Source: Astropecten irregularis
Lineage: Eukaryota; Echinodermata; Asteroidea; Paxillosida; Astropectinidae
Length of the DNA: 64,000 nt
Direction: 5' to 3'
Assembly (NCBI GenBank): GCA_963971285.1
Contig: OZ020244.1
Location: 29,202,001-29,266,000 of the forward strand
Of this stretch, positions 1-11,919 are shown piece by piece. Under the pieces are notes generated by a model that worked only from the letters and a program-made list of their open reading frames with translations, searched no databases and had not been told where the DNA came from. Numbering within the stretch: the stretch's first letter is position 1; every line of letters begins with the position of its first letter. Both the position numbers and the translations under genes were made by a program.

Positions 1-74
1 GTACACTACGCGTGTGAGACAATGTTTGTCTGACAGCCGGGGATTTTGTGACGTCATTAGTGCGGAGTGCTATT
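1..74 (+). repeat. Family H element, 3' half cut by the window edge
   Basis: This stretch matches the right half of the complete element at 49631-49794, including TGACGTCATTAGTGCGGAG and the GCTATT end. The left half lies outside the window. It carries a full CRE palindrome, TGACGTCA. Confidence 0.75.
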
Positions 75-242
75 GAGTTCACAGTAGATGTAAAGGTTTC
101 TTGTCAAATTCAACAGTCAAATTCAACATGTGACAAGCTGATAGCACACAACGTACTATTACATGTATATGCAACAGATTTTAACAAAACAGAGATTCCA
201 TTTTGCAATGGAAATGACGAGAACCAAAGTGGGGCATACATA

Positions 243-463
243 GGGCCTTTACGAAACTAGGCTTGAGGCTTGTCTTGGGACTTATTTCACTACCGCCATT
301 TGAAGACCACAAAATGAAATGAAGGGATTGGGCCACATGACGAAGCCGAAGAAAGGCTCCAGCTTCGCCATGTATCTCAAGCCCTTCATTTCATTTAGGA
401 CACAAAATGGCAGTAGAAAAACAAATGCCAAGCCTAGCCTCAAGCCCTATTTCGTAAAGGCCC
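243..463. mobile_element. Family G inverted-repeat element with ATA duplication
   Basis: The ends are inverted copies, GGGCCTTTACGAAAcTAGGC on the left and its complement on the right. The trinucleotide ATA flanks both sides (240-242 and 464-466), which suggests a 3-bp target duplication. A 5'-damaged relative lies at 6323-6532. The reading frame spanning it is repeat-derived and not considered a gene. A 3-bp duplication resembles PIF/Harbinger elements, but no transposase was seen. Confidence 0.7.
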
Positions 464-680
464 ATATAGTGTGCCCGACCAACTTAACGAACTCTACCCT
501 ACCATCCAAAGTGAGCAATAAACATTCAATAGTTTCAGTACTTTACACAGAAATGTCTACACTTCATCCATCTCAATGTGCGATGTTTATTCCTGAAGAT
601 ATCAGACCTTAGCTGAGGCTAAGGCTAAGGCTGCAGTCATCTCTGTTCCTGAATCCTGGCTGGATGATTCTGTTCTCCAG

Positions 681-909
681 ATGATGAATAGACTTGGAGC
701 CAAGTCATTCAAAGTCACGGTGATCGTCTCTTCTTTCACGCAACTCTCGCGAAACCGCTCTACTTTCTCGCGAGACTCATGGCTATGACAAGTGTTCAGC
801 TCTGGACTCGGGACCACTTGAAACTGGCCCCAAGCCAAGAGCCAGAGTTGGGTGAAAGAAGAGATGATCAACACGACTTTGAACGACTTGGCTCCAAGTC
901 TAGATGATG
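681..909. repeat. Imperfect palindrome with arms of about 58 bp
   Basis: The left arm (681-739) containing GACTTGGAGCCAAGTCATTC is repeated inverted in the right arm (852-909). The spacer has a TCTCGCGA-type palindrome near 747 and 770. It looks like a foldback element. The 104-codon frame on the - strand is a by-product of the repeat. Confidence 0.6.
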
Positions 910-1683
910 AAGTCAAGATCTGTTGCTACTCCATCCTGCGACAAGATAAAACCAGATGTGGAGGTGAAGTATGTGCATAAACTTGTCCATCTCCTCCAAT
1001 ATTGTTCCCGACGACTTCAAAACAGCCTGTGTCCAAAGCAAAATGGCAGCACTATCTCCGTGTACAAAGTGATGCCTGCTGGGCGCATCCATGTTTGTGC
1101 ACAAACCTATGGAAAACACAAAATGTCGACGTTTTTTGTAACTATATGTTCATTTGCATATCTGCGTTGTGTTCTATACAGGTGCGTTATCAAAGCCAAA
1201 TACGCCCAAAATCCGATGCACCTTCGGTAAATGCACATTTCATTTTATAGGGCCGTGTGCGCACACGCTCTTTACTTCAGTCACGCAATGATTGCAAGCG
1301 TCATCAAGATGCGCTACCGGTACTGTTCGCGCATACTTGCACATTGCATATAGAGTACACTCTTCGAAAGGCATTCCAGTCAAAGTGTTCTTGTCCTACA
1401 GACACGCACACATATTCAAAATGACTGCGCCCAGAATGGCTTCAAAGCGTCTATGCATGGAGAACGCAGAGCTAGCTAGCGCTCTAGTAATTTTAATTTA
1501 GCTCTATGGTAACCACAGACTAATTAGTATTTTTCCAATGTCCAAATTTACTTGAAAAGAACAGTCTATGCTCAGATTGGGAAATACTTTATAGAGAAAA
1601 CAATATTCTATACATTTTCTAGTCAGGATTTAGGGGGTCATTCTCTACTGATACATACCTCATCCACGATCATAATCCAGAGA

Positions 1684-1850
1684 GCATAACGGGTAAGCGT
1701 AGTGACCCTTGTGTCGGAGGCCCCAGGTTCGACCCTCACCGGTGACAGAGGAAAAGGATCGAGACCATCCGTGGACCCGATTCACGTGGAGTGACAAGTC
1801 TCATGGGATGTCCTCCCCCTACTAGATATAAAAATAGAATGAAATGAAAT
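1684..1850 (+). repeat. tRNA-derived SINE with (AAATG)n tail
   Basis: There is an A-box-like stretch near 1690, a B-box-like GGTTCGACCC at 1726-1735, a tRNA-unrelated body, and a short tail of GAAATG repeats at about 1838-1850. This is the layout of a Pol III SINE. It is the only copy of this family noticed here. Confidence 0.6.
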
Positions 1851-1907
1851 GTTGCTTTTTTTTCCCTTTAGTACCAAAAACAGAAAGAATAAAACTGCCC
1901 CACGCTA

Positions 1908-1975
1908 CCATAGGGATTCGAACCAGGGACATTCTGATCCAAAGCCAGAAGGTATATCAGCTATATACCAACACA
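1908..1975 (-). repeat. tRNA-like SINE head
   Basis: Read on the - strand, it has a perfect B-box GGTTCGAATCCC and an A-box-like TGGTATATAGCTG upstream. No cloverleaf with a paired acceptor stem could be drawn, so it is taken as a tRNA-derived repeat rather than a gene. It abuts the minisatellite that follows. Confidence 0.4.
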
Positions 1976-1978
1976 ACT

Positions 1979-2730
1979 AGTGCCCCCGGTAGTTCCCCTA
2001 GTAGTTCCCCCAGTATGAAGTAGTGCCCCCGGTAGTTCCCCCAGTAGTTCCCCAGTATGAAGTAGTGCCCCCCAGTAGTTCCCCCAGTATGAAGTAGTGC
2101 CTCCCGGTAGTTCCCCTAGTAGTTCCCCCAGTATGGAGTAGTGTCCCCCGGTAGTGCCCCCTAGTAGTTCCCCCAGTATGAAGTAGTGCCCCCCGGTAGT
2201 CCCCCCAGTAGTTCCCCCAGTATGAAGTAGTGCCCCCGGTAGTTCCCCTAGTAGTTCCCCCAGTATGGAGTAGTGCCCCCCGGTAGTTCCCCAGTAGTTC
2301 CCCCAGTATGGAGTAGTGCCCCCAGGTAGTTCCCCCAGTAGTTCCCCCAGTATGGAGTAGTGCCCCCAGTAGTTCCCCCAGTATGGAGTAGTGCCCCCAG
2401 TAGTTCCCCCAGTATGAAGTAGTGCCCCCAGGTAGTTCCCCCAGTAGTTCCCCCAGTATGAAGTAGTGCCCTCCGGTTGTTCCCCAGTAGTTCCCCCAGT
2501 ATGAAGTAGTGCCCCCTAGTAGTTCCCCCAGTATGGAGTAGTGCCCCCTAGTAGTTCCCCCAGTATGAAGTAGTGCCCCCCGGTAGTTCCCCCAGTGTGG
2601 TAGTTCCCCAAGTATGGGAGTAGTTCCCCCAGTATGGAGTAGTTCCCCCGGTATGGTAGTTCCCCCAGTATGGGAGTAGTTCCCCCAGTATGGAGTAGTT
2701 CTCCCAGTATGGAGTAGTACCCCAGTATGT
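1979..2730. repeat. C-rich minisatellite upstream of a terminal exon
   Basis: About twenty variants of a unit built from CCCCCGGTAGTTCC, CCCAGTAGTTCC and CCCAGTATGAAGTAGTG modules. The spacing varies from about 15 to 50 bp. On the - strand every module carries runs of four or more G, so G-quadruplexes are possible. The array stops about 60 bp before the splice acceptor of the following exon, so it lies in the intron. The 73-codon - strand frame across it is only the translated repeat. Confidence 0.9.
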
Positions 2731-2792
2731 TTGTCATTGTAATATGGTAGGCCTAATTCTGATCGGCTGTTCTCTTGTTTTCTGTCTCCTAG

Positions 2793-2926
2793 TGTTGGCA
2801 GAGCATCCGGACATGAGGCAGATCATGGCCGACGTAGCCAGGGAAAGACTTCAGAAGATCATTGAGAGCAGTGCCGAGAAGGACGGGTACCAGACCGCCG
2901 ATGACGAAAAAGATGAGTCCAATTAA
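2793..2926 (+). CDS. Terminal exon, HCN/CNG-like cyclic-nucleotide-binding domain end
   Basis: The exon follows a pyrimidine-rich tract ending in CTCCTAG and opens in the second base of a Val codon. It encodes about 44 residues and stops at TAA (2924-2926). The first half, VLAEHPDMRQIMADVARERL, matches the pattern seen at the end of cyclic-nucleotide-binding domains in HCN and CNG channels: Val-Leu, Glu, Pro, Met-Arg, then Val-Ala, Arg-Leu and Ile at matching spacing. In those channels this is the last helix of the cytosolic ligand-binding domain. The second half is a hydrophilic acidic tail ending DDEKDESN, with no further domain. The rest of the gene would lie to the left of the window. The match rests on a short stretch recalled from the family, so another protein with a similar helix is possible. 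An AATAAA occurs at 4281, but no close polyadenylation signal was seen. Confidence 0.5.
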
Positions 2927-3820
2927 AACCCAGATGAACTTAGTCCAAAATAGTCCAAAAGCTTGGTTAAACTCAAGAATCCAAAACTTGAGTTAGTATA
3001 ACTTAATATTTGACGACTCCAAACAAAGAACAGACAATTATATTGTTCTTTCCAAAGAAACAAGGCACTGAAATAAGAACACAGTAACAAATGAATTCAT
3101 TCCAATATTATTTCTTTATTGGAGAAAAAAAACCAATCACAATATTTATGTACAATTGACATGCCAAGATCTGATGAATGTTTTCATGTTTTATGCCCTA
3201 TAATATGAGAAAAATCTCTACAAAAAATATTCTGTTCTGTAAACGAAGAACTTGATGTGCTCTAGCCATGACACGTCCCTCGATAAGTTTTTCAGATTGC
3301 GACTCAGTTTAGGACTTGATTTCATCGAAATGACACTTTTTGATTTCCAACCCCCCTGTTTTCTGAAGGCTAAATCTGCCCTAACTGTTCGCCTGCACGG
3401 AGCCAAACAGTTGCTATCCTCTGACAATGGTTTCTTCTCTCAAATTGTTCATGTAATCCCATTAACATCAAACCAATCTGTATTCCACTGGCAATTGAAT
3501 AGGTACTTAACCACAAAACCACAAAGCATTACCTTGAAGTTTGTAAGTCTAGCATTCTGTACCAAATGCTCATTTTATGAATATGGAATCAAGTATAAGC
3601 TTCACCTTATGCTAAATACTTAGAGAAAAAAGTACTTACTAGAAGTATTTACTTGTAAGCACCTGCTAGTTTTTATTAATACGAGCCCATATGAAGTCAA
3701 AGAATACATGCAGTTTTGATTACAGATATGTATTTTTTGCGGTAATAATACAATGAAAACAATCGAGACTGACTGCCAAACGAACAAAGATAATTGACTA
3801 TTGGGGTCACCACCAACGTA
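2927..3820. other. Non-coding stretch, possible 3' UTR of the preceding exon
   Basis: AT-rich sequence following the stop codon. No repeat family was recognised. A 123-codon + strand frame at 3252-3623 has no recognisable domain, splice sites or similarity to anything nearby and is treated as chance. Confidence 0.4.
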
Positions 3821-3821
3821 G

Positions 3822-3892
3822 GGCTGGATGGCTCAGTTGGTACAGCACCTGTACGATATTCGCCGGTTCGAATCCCGCTCCAATCAATTTTT
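3822..3892 (+). repeat. tRNA-like sequence with A and B boxes and T-run
   Basis: It contains a consensus A-box TGGCTCAGTTGG (3829-3840), a consensus B-box GGTTCGAATCC (3865-3875) and a TTTTT run shortly after. The anticodon region is too short and the acceptor ends do not pair, so this is a tRNA pseudogene or SINE head that might still bind Pol III factors. Confidence 0.5.
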
Positions 3893-4429
3893 CTTTGTTC
3901 ACTTTTCAATGACAATGAAAACAAAACAGATTTTTACCAAAATTAACAGAAAACTTACAAAAACATTGCCACATTTTGCAATTAATAATATGCAGCCTGT
4001 CATGGTGAGGTGAGCGGAAGATATCATCGGTGTGAATGAAGACGATGAAACAGCAGGGGTCACAGCATGTCTGAAATCTGGAATAGAAAGTCACAAGAAT
4101 GACAAACTATGGTGTTACCTCAGCTGAGCTTACCTAAAACTCATCGATTATTAAAGTTTTTTAATAGCTTCTACTGTTCCAAAATGAGATTTAGTGTGAA
4201 TAGGTGGCCTGCAGTCAGCTGAGATATCACCTAAAATATGTTATCTCATGCATTAAAGATTGAACTAGTTCTTCTTTGAGAATAAAAGTGTCCGTCATTT
4301 GAATCAATGCAGTATGTTTAAATCTTCTCTCAATTTCTACATGCTTAAAATGTTACAAGAAAAGTGATACCTGGTGAACTATGCCTATATAGTGCAACTG
4401 TCACGGCTCACTGAAATGGGAGACTTAGA

Positions 4430-4719
4430 GCCCAATTTCATGGAATCCGTTACCGTTAGCAAAAATTCTTTGCTTACGGTAGCACAATTTTTTTGGTTAC
4501 GGTTAGCGTATTTCACGGAAGAGTTTCCTTTTTGGTAACGGTAAGCAAGGAATTTGTGCAGAATGCATACGACAGCGCGTTAGCAGAAAATGATCACGGT
4601 TACCCTAGAAATTCTTTGCTAACCGAGAGTCTTGTTTACGGATTCCATAAAATAGATTTCACACGTAGCAGTGCCCGTAAGCACAAAAATAGGCCGTAAC
4701 GGATTCCATGAAATTGGGC
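4430..4719. mobile_element. Inverted-repeat element, ends GCCCAATTTCATGGAATCCG
   Basis: The left end is repeated inverted at the right end (CGGATTCCATGAAATTGGGC). The interior holds several copies of GGTTACGGTTAGC and of its complement-like forms. The 68-codon frame inside is repeat-derived. Its outer bases resemble families D and E. Confidence 0.75.
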
Positions 4720-6320
4720 CACCTGGTCTTCAAGTCAACAGTGCACGCTCACCCACAACAACGGAAAAGCTTGCCCCAAATCATGTAATAGAACAACATA
4801 GTCTTTAGTCTGGGAAATTCAAATTGGAGTGTTTATATGCAATGAAAGAAGTCTGTGTACCAGATACTATTCAGATTTAACTCGCGAATGGCTTATTTAG
4901 AAAAATTTACAGCAATCAGCTAATTCAAACACAACAAAAGACTTGGGTATTGGCATACAAGTACATATGCACGCCACCTCATGGGTATACGTACACGTAC
5001 TCTTAATCGTGGATTGTGCAAAACATATCCATGACAAAACATCTCCCATGGCTAGACCAATATTCACAATCTGAAATCATCCACAAGATATTGCGCTTAG
5101 GGAAACAGACCTCTTGACCACTGAGAAAAGGAACAGAAAAAGAAGAGTCAAAATCAATAAATATACCACCAACATTGAATCAACTTTGTTTTCAGGAAAG
5201 ATGATATTTTGCTTAAATTGAATTCACCGTTAGCTATATCATATCTGTTGGTTGTTTATATCTTCCTGTGCGGGTTTTTTATTTCAGCATCTTTCATTTT
5301 GCATCACACCCGATATAACTCCTGCCAATATCCAGAGCACTGCGTAGTTATTAAAGATGATATCTAATCTATCTGAGGCCGATAGGTTGGCGAGCTGGCC
5401 AACTCAGTTTGATTATAACGACGTTAAGGTCATGATGCACATTCACATCATGTAAATACATTGCTATGTCGATCTACCATCAGTATAAGACTAAGAGTAT
5501 TATATATGCTTCTAGAAAAGAAGACACTCTATAATTCCTTAGAGGCCTGGAATTGCACAAAGTTCACAGCCACGACTGGCAGCGTTAGATTAAAACCAGT
5601 TATCATCCCAATGTCTGCTACTGCCATGCACGCGAGGCAGCTAAAATATCTCTATTTTGGACGGCAATCAAATGTTAGCCTGCTGGGGGTGAGATAAATG
5701 TCATCATCGCACATCATTAGTATCACACACTCAACTCTCTATTACCATCAATATTAAAAAGGGATATATGTCTTCTCCTCGTGGTCTACTTTTCAAAGAA
5801 ACTTGTTATAACTTGAAATTCCCAGACAGCCTGGCAATTGCAAGTGAGTTCAAAAAAGGACTGCCTCTTATTACAGAGTTCAGGTTTGTGCATAGAATGC
5901 ATGGTGCAGGCTGAGGGTAGTACACAGAGTACAAGAATGGGTCATTTGACCAGGTCATCAGGGCATCGGACTGATTTGTGATGGCAATCAATGGACCTTA
6001 TTTCATTGCCATCATCTGCTGCCATAAATTGGCACAATAATGACAAAACAATGCATAACAGACAGCTAGCTGTGTACACGTGGTGCACAGGTTGGGCCCA
6101 ATGGGATGCCCTCTGCTCAACCTCTGCTAAAAGTCATGCCATTTTGCATAAGGTCTATTGCACATCAATAAACCACAAATGCACGCATTTGCCACTACCA
6201 TTCAAAACAGAGTGAACTCAACATCATACGTGTTTACTGGTGAATCGCAGACATATCAACAATTCTTGCTCTGTAGCTGAAAAGATGTTGCAGTTTACAA
6301 AAAGGACCTAAAACATGAAG
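4720..6320. other. Long AT-rich stretch without a recognised feature
   Basis: No splice-flanked coding stretch, tandem array or repeat family was recognised. The open frames here are short and have no recognisable domain. Confidence 0.4.
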
Positions 6321-6322
6321 CC

Positions 6323-6532
6323 AGACTTGAGGCTAGGCTAGGCTTGGGACTTATTTCTTCATTTGAGGCCCACAAAACAAAACAAAGGGATATTTGGCCA
6401 CATAACTGACAAAGCCGAAGAAAAGCTCCAACTTCGCCATGTATCTCAAGCCCTTCATTTCATTTAGGACACAAAACAGCGGTAGCAAACAAATTCCAAG
6501 CCTAACCTCAAGCCTCATTTTGTTAAGGCCCA
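6323..6532. repeat. Family G copy, left end eroded
   Basis: It shares GCCATGTATCTCAAGCCCTT and flanking sequence with the element at 243-463. The right end TTAAGGCCC is retained. The left end has lost the terminal GGGCCTTTACG. Confidence 0.65.
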
Positions 6533-6950
6533 TGAGAGTATTGCTGGCTTCACAAGATGAGTCACATGATGCTATTGCAGGGGACATACACTGCATGCTG
6601 TTATGCATGGCACCCAATTCTTTGACTTCCTGTTGCATTCAGCCATACCATGAAAAATTCTAATACTGAGTTTCCACAACGATGCTGTCACTTTTGATGA
6701 AAAAAAAACAAATTATTGTAAAAATAAACGGAATCAATAAACAAACGCATTTGAATTTGCTGGTCTATGTGTACATCTGACACACATCATCTGAGAAAAA
6801 GAAATACACTGTCTAACCAATTTAATCAAGAACGAGGGCGTGTATATATTTTGCTGAATTGGTCTCATCATTGGTGTACCATATAAAACACTTTGTTTGT
6901 TTTTTTACAAAACAGGATGCTACTTGAGGAGTCTGAGGTATTATATCCTA

Positions 6951-7483
6951 TTAAAGGGAGGATTTGCAAGGCCTCCAAACAAAAAATATTGAGTTTGAGA
7001 CAGAAAATAGACTCAACAGTTCGTAAACAGTGCAAACAGTCACCATGGAAAATCTTGGTTCATCAGATGCTGGGTTCAAGGAAATCAAGATTTAGTGCCT
7101 TTTCCAAAGATCGTTCGTCCGAACAGTTTTTGGAACAAACATAAAGGACACTCTCACTTGAGTTGTTTTAGCTATCCCCTTTCACTCAAGGTATGAAGAT
7201 GGTGCTGGTAGAAACACACCGTTAAAATATTTCCACCTGAAATGCTGTATTTATCCAGAAATTAGTCAAACAAAGACCAAAAACAGTTTTGCTCTTGGGG
7301 TAAGATCAAAACCATTCTTCATGTTTTATAAGAAAAATTGAGTCGGGTTTTCGCTATTTTCGATGTCCAATTGAGCTCAAATTTTCACAGGGTTATTATT
7401 TCATGTACATGTTTGATCAGTCAAAGTATATGAGTGCAGTCCTGTGAGTTGTGACCTTTACCAATCATGTATTGTACCTTTAA
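6951..7483 (+). mobile_element. Family B TTAA element, full-length copy
   Basis: It runs from TTAAAGGGAG to TGTATTGTACCTTTAA, with TTAA at both ends. The body carries CAGTTCGTAAACAGTGCAAA, CGTTCGTCCGAACG-type palindromes and the segment shared with family A (ATGAAGATGGTGCTGGTAG to the GATC-rich centre). About 530 bp with no coding capacity. TTAA duplications are typical of piggyBac and Kolobok-type elements. Confidence 0.8.
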
Positions 7484-8157
7484 ATACCTCAATGTTTCGG
7501 CCAATACTTTAGCATTGGCCGTTTTCAGAGTGATATTTCTGTGTGTCTACTATGCAAAGTCTGCAAATCTGATTTTGGTTCTTGAACCTGCAGTACTCAG
7601 CTCTGTCTGCCTCCATGATGACCGGGTCAATGTTAGCATATCTATTTTTACAACTGGGAAGGGGGCGAGATCAAGAGAGACATGGGGGGGGGGGGTTACC
7701 GAGGAGCCATTACTGGGTAATCACTAGGGAAATGTTTATTGATCTGAGCTGCAATATCATGTGAACCCTTGATGACAGGTCAATGTATGGGTATTACACA
7801 CACCAGGGGAGCATGTACAGCAGCATGAGGGCATTGTAGAGGTCCCCAGGCAATATCCAGGGATGTTGTGGTGGGGGGGGGGAAGTAAGCTGGTAAACAT
7901 AGTTTGGGGGGTTCATTGGCTCCGAGGGGAAAGCGAATGACCTGGAGATTATAGTATAAAACAGTGGCCGCTGGGATGATGGTGGTGACGAGATGGTCTT
8001 GGTCAGCCCCTTAAATATCTGACCTTCCTCTTCCTCAGACCTTTCTTAACTCTTCCTCAGTCCAGGGATGGAGGATCCAGGACACGTAAGGGAGCTGCTA
8101 GACCCAATTGGCAAAAAACTGCAAGAATCAAAACTGCTTTGTACTTTGTACTGCTTA
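7484..8157. other. Stretch without gene, with G-rich runs
   Basis: It contains poly-G runs near 7683-7695 and 7871-7880. Nothing else was recognised. Confidence 0.4.
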
Positions 8158-8275
8158 GGCACCGTATGCATGGGACTGCAATTTTCACAGATGACTGTTA
8201 CTGTTTCTGTCTTGATATTTTTGCCCATGAATCTGTATTTCTTTGATAAAAACCAAAGTATACAATTGCCTTTAA
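8158..8275 (+). repeat. Family A fragment, right end
   Basis: It contains ATTTTCACAGATGACTGTTA and the terminal ACCAAAGTATACAATTGCCTTTAA. The left two thirds of the element are missing. A T-run plus poly-G tract follows at about 8315-8342. Confidence 0.75.
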
Positions 8276-9114
8276 TGGTGATTCTGAGGGAATTACAGAT
8301 TTCTACCTCAATTCTTTTTTTCTTTTTTTTTGGGGGGGGGGGGCAGTATGCTCACCACACTGTCATCAGGAGAACTTAAAATCTCTGGTTCTTTGAGAAA
8401 GAACCACACACAGGAAAACTCATGTAAAGAACCTTGATTATGAACTACTGTGTCTCAGAATGTGAACTCGAATTTACATCAATATTGACAGTAATATAGG
8501 AGGGCAATTCAGTGTTAAGAGAACATCAGGTCAACACGATCAAACAAAGCTTCACTCGACATTTCTTATTTGAAATGATGAGAGCCTATTTTTTTTTTTT
8601 ACCCTCAAATGTTTTGTACCAAGTTACAATAAAAGGAGAGAGAATGTGAATGTACACACGTACCTCCCCTACTGTCACGTACCCTCAGAGGCATCACTGG
8701 AGGGGGTACTAGTAGAGGTCCAACCCTCTTCAGGTTCTTGGCTGGAGACATGAACTTCATTAAGAGTGTGTCAACAGAGGTGCATGTACAACAATCTGTC
8801 ATGACAGTGTGTTCCTACCCCCTGCCATTTCTTTGACTGCCTGATTATTGTGCTCGTGGATATTTAGACAACAGACTGTCGGAGGGGTAGACTATTATTG
8901 TCATCCCATGGTGCACAATTCTCCAAGGATGTCACAAAGATGAAGAAACCCTGAAACATGTGGAGGGGATATCATTGCTCTATTCTCAAAAATACTGGCT
9001 CTGTTTATGTTTGTATAAGCACCTCAAAGCCCTGGAATCATACATCAGAGAGCATCAGAAAGATTTGCCAGCATAAAATAGAAGTCATTCTTTCTTTCAT
9101 CCATGAGCTAGTCT
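8276..9114. other. Stretch without a recognised gene
   Basis: Apart from a T/G homopolymer tract at 8313-8342 and an A/T run near 8591-8600, no structure was recognised. Confidence 0.4.
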
Positions 9115-9421
9115 TTAAAGGTAGTATCATACTTTGGTAAGAAACCAAAACAAAACTGTTCACAGATTTACCTATAACGGTAAATCTAATACAGGGTATA
9201 AAGATGGACCTTCGACTGAAATGCTGTATTTATCCATAAATTAGTAAAATAAAAAGACCGAAAACAGTTTTGATCTCTGAGATCAAAACCTCACAATTAT
9301 CTTACTATTTCGCGTAATTGAGAGGTAATCCACAGGTTTGTTTGTATTTCATGACAAATCAAATTATGAACAGATTGCAGCTGTTCTATCAACTTTACCA
9401 AAGTGGGATAGTACCTTTTAA
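9115..9421 (+). mobile_element. Family A-like TTAA element, divergent subfamily
   Basis: The left end TTAAAGGTAGTATCATACTT is canonical. The right end ACCAAAGTGGGATAGTACC ends in TTTTAA. The interior is shorter (about 307 bp) and has a different right half than other family A copies. Confidence 0.7.
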
Positions 9422-9543
9422 GTGACAAGACAAGCATAGCGAACAACATGAAAAAATCTGGATTCCCACAGTTGTGATGGTAGGGAAGGCTGGGGATATG
9501 GGGGAGAATGCACATGCTATGGTGTCACATCCGGACTCTTATG

Positions 9544-9726
9544 GGCTGCGTTCGAGCGAGCTACTCGTGTTAACACGAGTATACTCCGGAGCGCTCGAAC
9601 GGCCGGAGTACGACACTCGGGTCAGCGAGAGTATACTCTCCAGATATGGGGAGTATACTCCTGCACCGGAGAGTATTGCGCGCGCATCACACTCGTGTTA
9701 CCGGGAGTAACCGCTCGAACGCAGCC
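9544..9726. mobile_element. GC-rich inverted-repeat element with ATG duplication
   Basis: The ends GGCTGCGTTCGAGCG and CGCTCGAACGCAGCC are inverted copies. ATG precedes the left end and follows the right end, so a 3-bp target duplication is possible. The inside repeats GAGTATACTC and ACTCGTGTTA palindromes, so nearly the whole element can fold on itself. It is far more GC-rich than its surroundings. Confidence 0.75.
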
Positions 9727-9732
9727 ATGAGG

Positions 9733-10057
9733 TATGGTAAGAAGCCAAAACAGAAATGTTCACAGATTTACGTATAACTTACATGAAGATGGTGGTGGTA
9801 GAAACATACTGTTAAATTTTTTCCGCCTGAAATGGTGTATTCATCCAGAAATTAGTCAAACAACGACCGAAAATCTTTTGATCTTTTAAAAAAAGATCAA
9901 AAATAAAAGAGAAAAGACTTAAGAAATACTGTGGTCGTTTTTCACTGTTTTCTCACAAAGTGGCCACCGTATGGGACAGAAATTTTCACAGATAACTGTT
10001 TCTGTATCTGTCTTGATATTTTTGCCCATCGAATCTGCATTAAACCAAAGTACATGT
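9733..10057 (+). repeat. Family A copy, ends eroded
   Basis: It contains the family A core (CAGAAATGTTCACAGATTTA, the GATCTTTTAAAAAAAGATC centre and TGGGACAGAAATTTTCACAG). Both termini are degraded. Confidence 0.7.
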
Positions 10058-10424
10058 ATGATTGCTGTGTTGTTGTTTGTGTAATTTTGCTAGGTTATCC
10101 AACTGAGATTGTTCAAACAACGCAAACCTAATGACGGTCAAAAGCACTGTGCATGCCGACAACACGTTTACATGATGAATGAGGAATAATGGATTGTAGA
10201 ATCTTGGTAATTTCCTCATATGCTGCACCTGAGTATACATTAATGATATCCATGCTCGATTGATGATTGTCGGCACTACTGAGACATCTAAAACCCAAAC
10301 GCCTGGACAAACACAAACCATCAACATATATCTTCCCCAGGCTACAGGGAGTTTGCAGATATTGGGATTCTTCATATTACAAGTGTCATTAATAAAGTTG
10401 GGATGTTTTTATCCCCAAAAAGTA

Positions 10425-10500
10425 CCCCCCCCCCCCTTCCCACATGCATACACATCACACACAACCCAACCTCTACACCCACACAACCCCACCCATATCT
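10425..10500. repeat. C-rich and CA-rich low-complexity tract
   Basis: A run of C followed by short CACAC and CCCAC-type repeats. No gene. Confidence 0.7.
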
Positions 10501-10521
10501 GTCACTATATAATGTAGACCT

Positions 10522-11057
10522 TTAAAGGGAGCATATAGGATTTGCAAAGCCTAAACAAACATTTTGTTTGAGACAGAAAATGGACTCAACAGTTCGTAAA
10601 CAGTGCAAACAGTCACCATGGGAAATCTTGGTTCATCAGATGCTGGGTTTTTCAAGGAAATCAAGATTTAGTGTCTTTTCAAAAGATCGTTCGTCCGAAC
10701 GATTTTTGGAACAAACATAAAGGACACCCTCACTTGAGTTGTTTTAGCTATCCCCTTTCACTCAAGGTATGACGATGGTGCTGGGCACTGCTGGTAGAAA
10801 CATACTGTTAAAATATTTCCATCTAAAATGCTGTATTTATCCAGAAATTAGTCAAACAAAGACCAAAAACAGTTTTGATCTCGGGGTAAGATCAAAACCA
10901 TTTTATAAGAAAAATTGAGTCGGGTTTTCTCTACTTTCTCATGACTCAGATGTCCGATTGAGCTCAAATTTTCACAGGGTTATTATTTCATATGTTTGAT
11001 CAGACAAAGCAAGAGTGCTGTCCTGTGACCTTTACTAACCATGTATGGTACCTTTAA
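10522..11057 (+). mobile_element. Family B TTAA element, full-length copy
   Basis: TTAA is found at both ends, with the same body as the copy at 6951-7483, including CAGTTCGTAAACAGTGCAAA and CGTTCGTCCGAACG. Minor differences include an inserted GGGCACTGCT near 10783. Confidence 0.8.
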
Positions 11058-11919
11058 TGTAGTGTACAGTAGAAATAGAAATTGGATGCGTGGAACTAGA
11101 TAATGTACAATGGGTAATGGGTATTGAGTACATGGACAGTGGGAATGGGGTAGTACTACATGGAAAGTGGATATAAGTAAAATTCAAACTAATTGGCATA
11201 GTAGAAACAGGTTCATGGGGGTTCCATACAAAGATAAAGTGACACAAGCACACTACTAATGCTTATGGGGGTAGTCAATACTAGTCATAAATGATCCAGT
11301 ATAAATAATTGTGCTGGTTCTTGTTCAACTATCCAGGCAGGTTCAATGGACGAGCTAATTTTAAGTAATTGAGTTTCCATTATTAGACTGCACTGGCAGT
11401 CCGAAATTGTCCACCATCAGTCTACCTCTGCACTCCGGTGCAATTTTGCTTTTCCCTCATTAAAATGTAATAAAATCAGATTAAAAAATACATGCATCAA
11501 GTAATACAACTTGGTACTAATATTTTGGTACATAGATTCCATCGACTTTCTCAAAAAAAAAAAAAAAAAAAAAACACTTTTCAAAAGTTAAAAGCGATTC
11601 TGACATCATTTCACACATCACATCCAAGAGTAACAATAATATTAAAAATGGTAATAAAATAGATTTTAACAAGTTGACACGAGTAGGCTTAAAAGGAAAA
11701 CACCTGCTATAGCATCCACTAAATTGAGAGCAAATAAGCAGTGAAGAGTACATGTACCTCCCGTCCCACTCACTGCTGAAGGCTTTTTGGCTCAATTGCC
11801 CGGCAAAGTTGAATTCTTTATAGAAATAAACGAGATATGGAAGAACCTCTTTTTGTTTGCACCTGGAAAATAAAGATGGCCTCTTCCTGCCTCCGATAAG
11901 AAGTCCTATGGTTAATACC
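11058..11919. other. Stretch without a gene; poly-A tract
   Basis: Low-complexity AGTA and GGG-rich sequence occupies 11058-11260, and an A-run lies at about 11551-11573. No other feature was recognised. Confidence 0.4.

Noticed and set aside
2516-2737. 73-codon - strand frame with LGELL/GGTT repeats
   Set aside because: It is the translation of the minisatellite.
3822-3892. Functional tRNA gene
   Set aside because: A and B boxes are present, but the anticodon arm is too short and the acceptor ends do not pair.
10128-10375. - strand frames with INVYSG, resembling a LINE endonuclease segment
   Set aside because: The similarity is limited to a few residues and the catalytic motifs are not visible; too weak to annotate.
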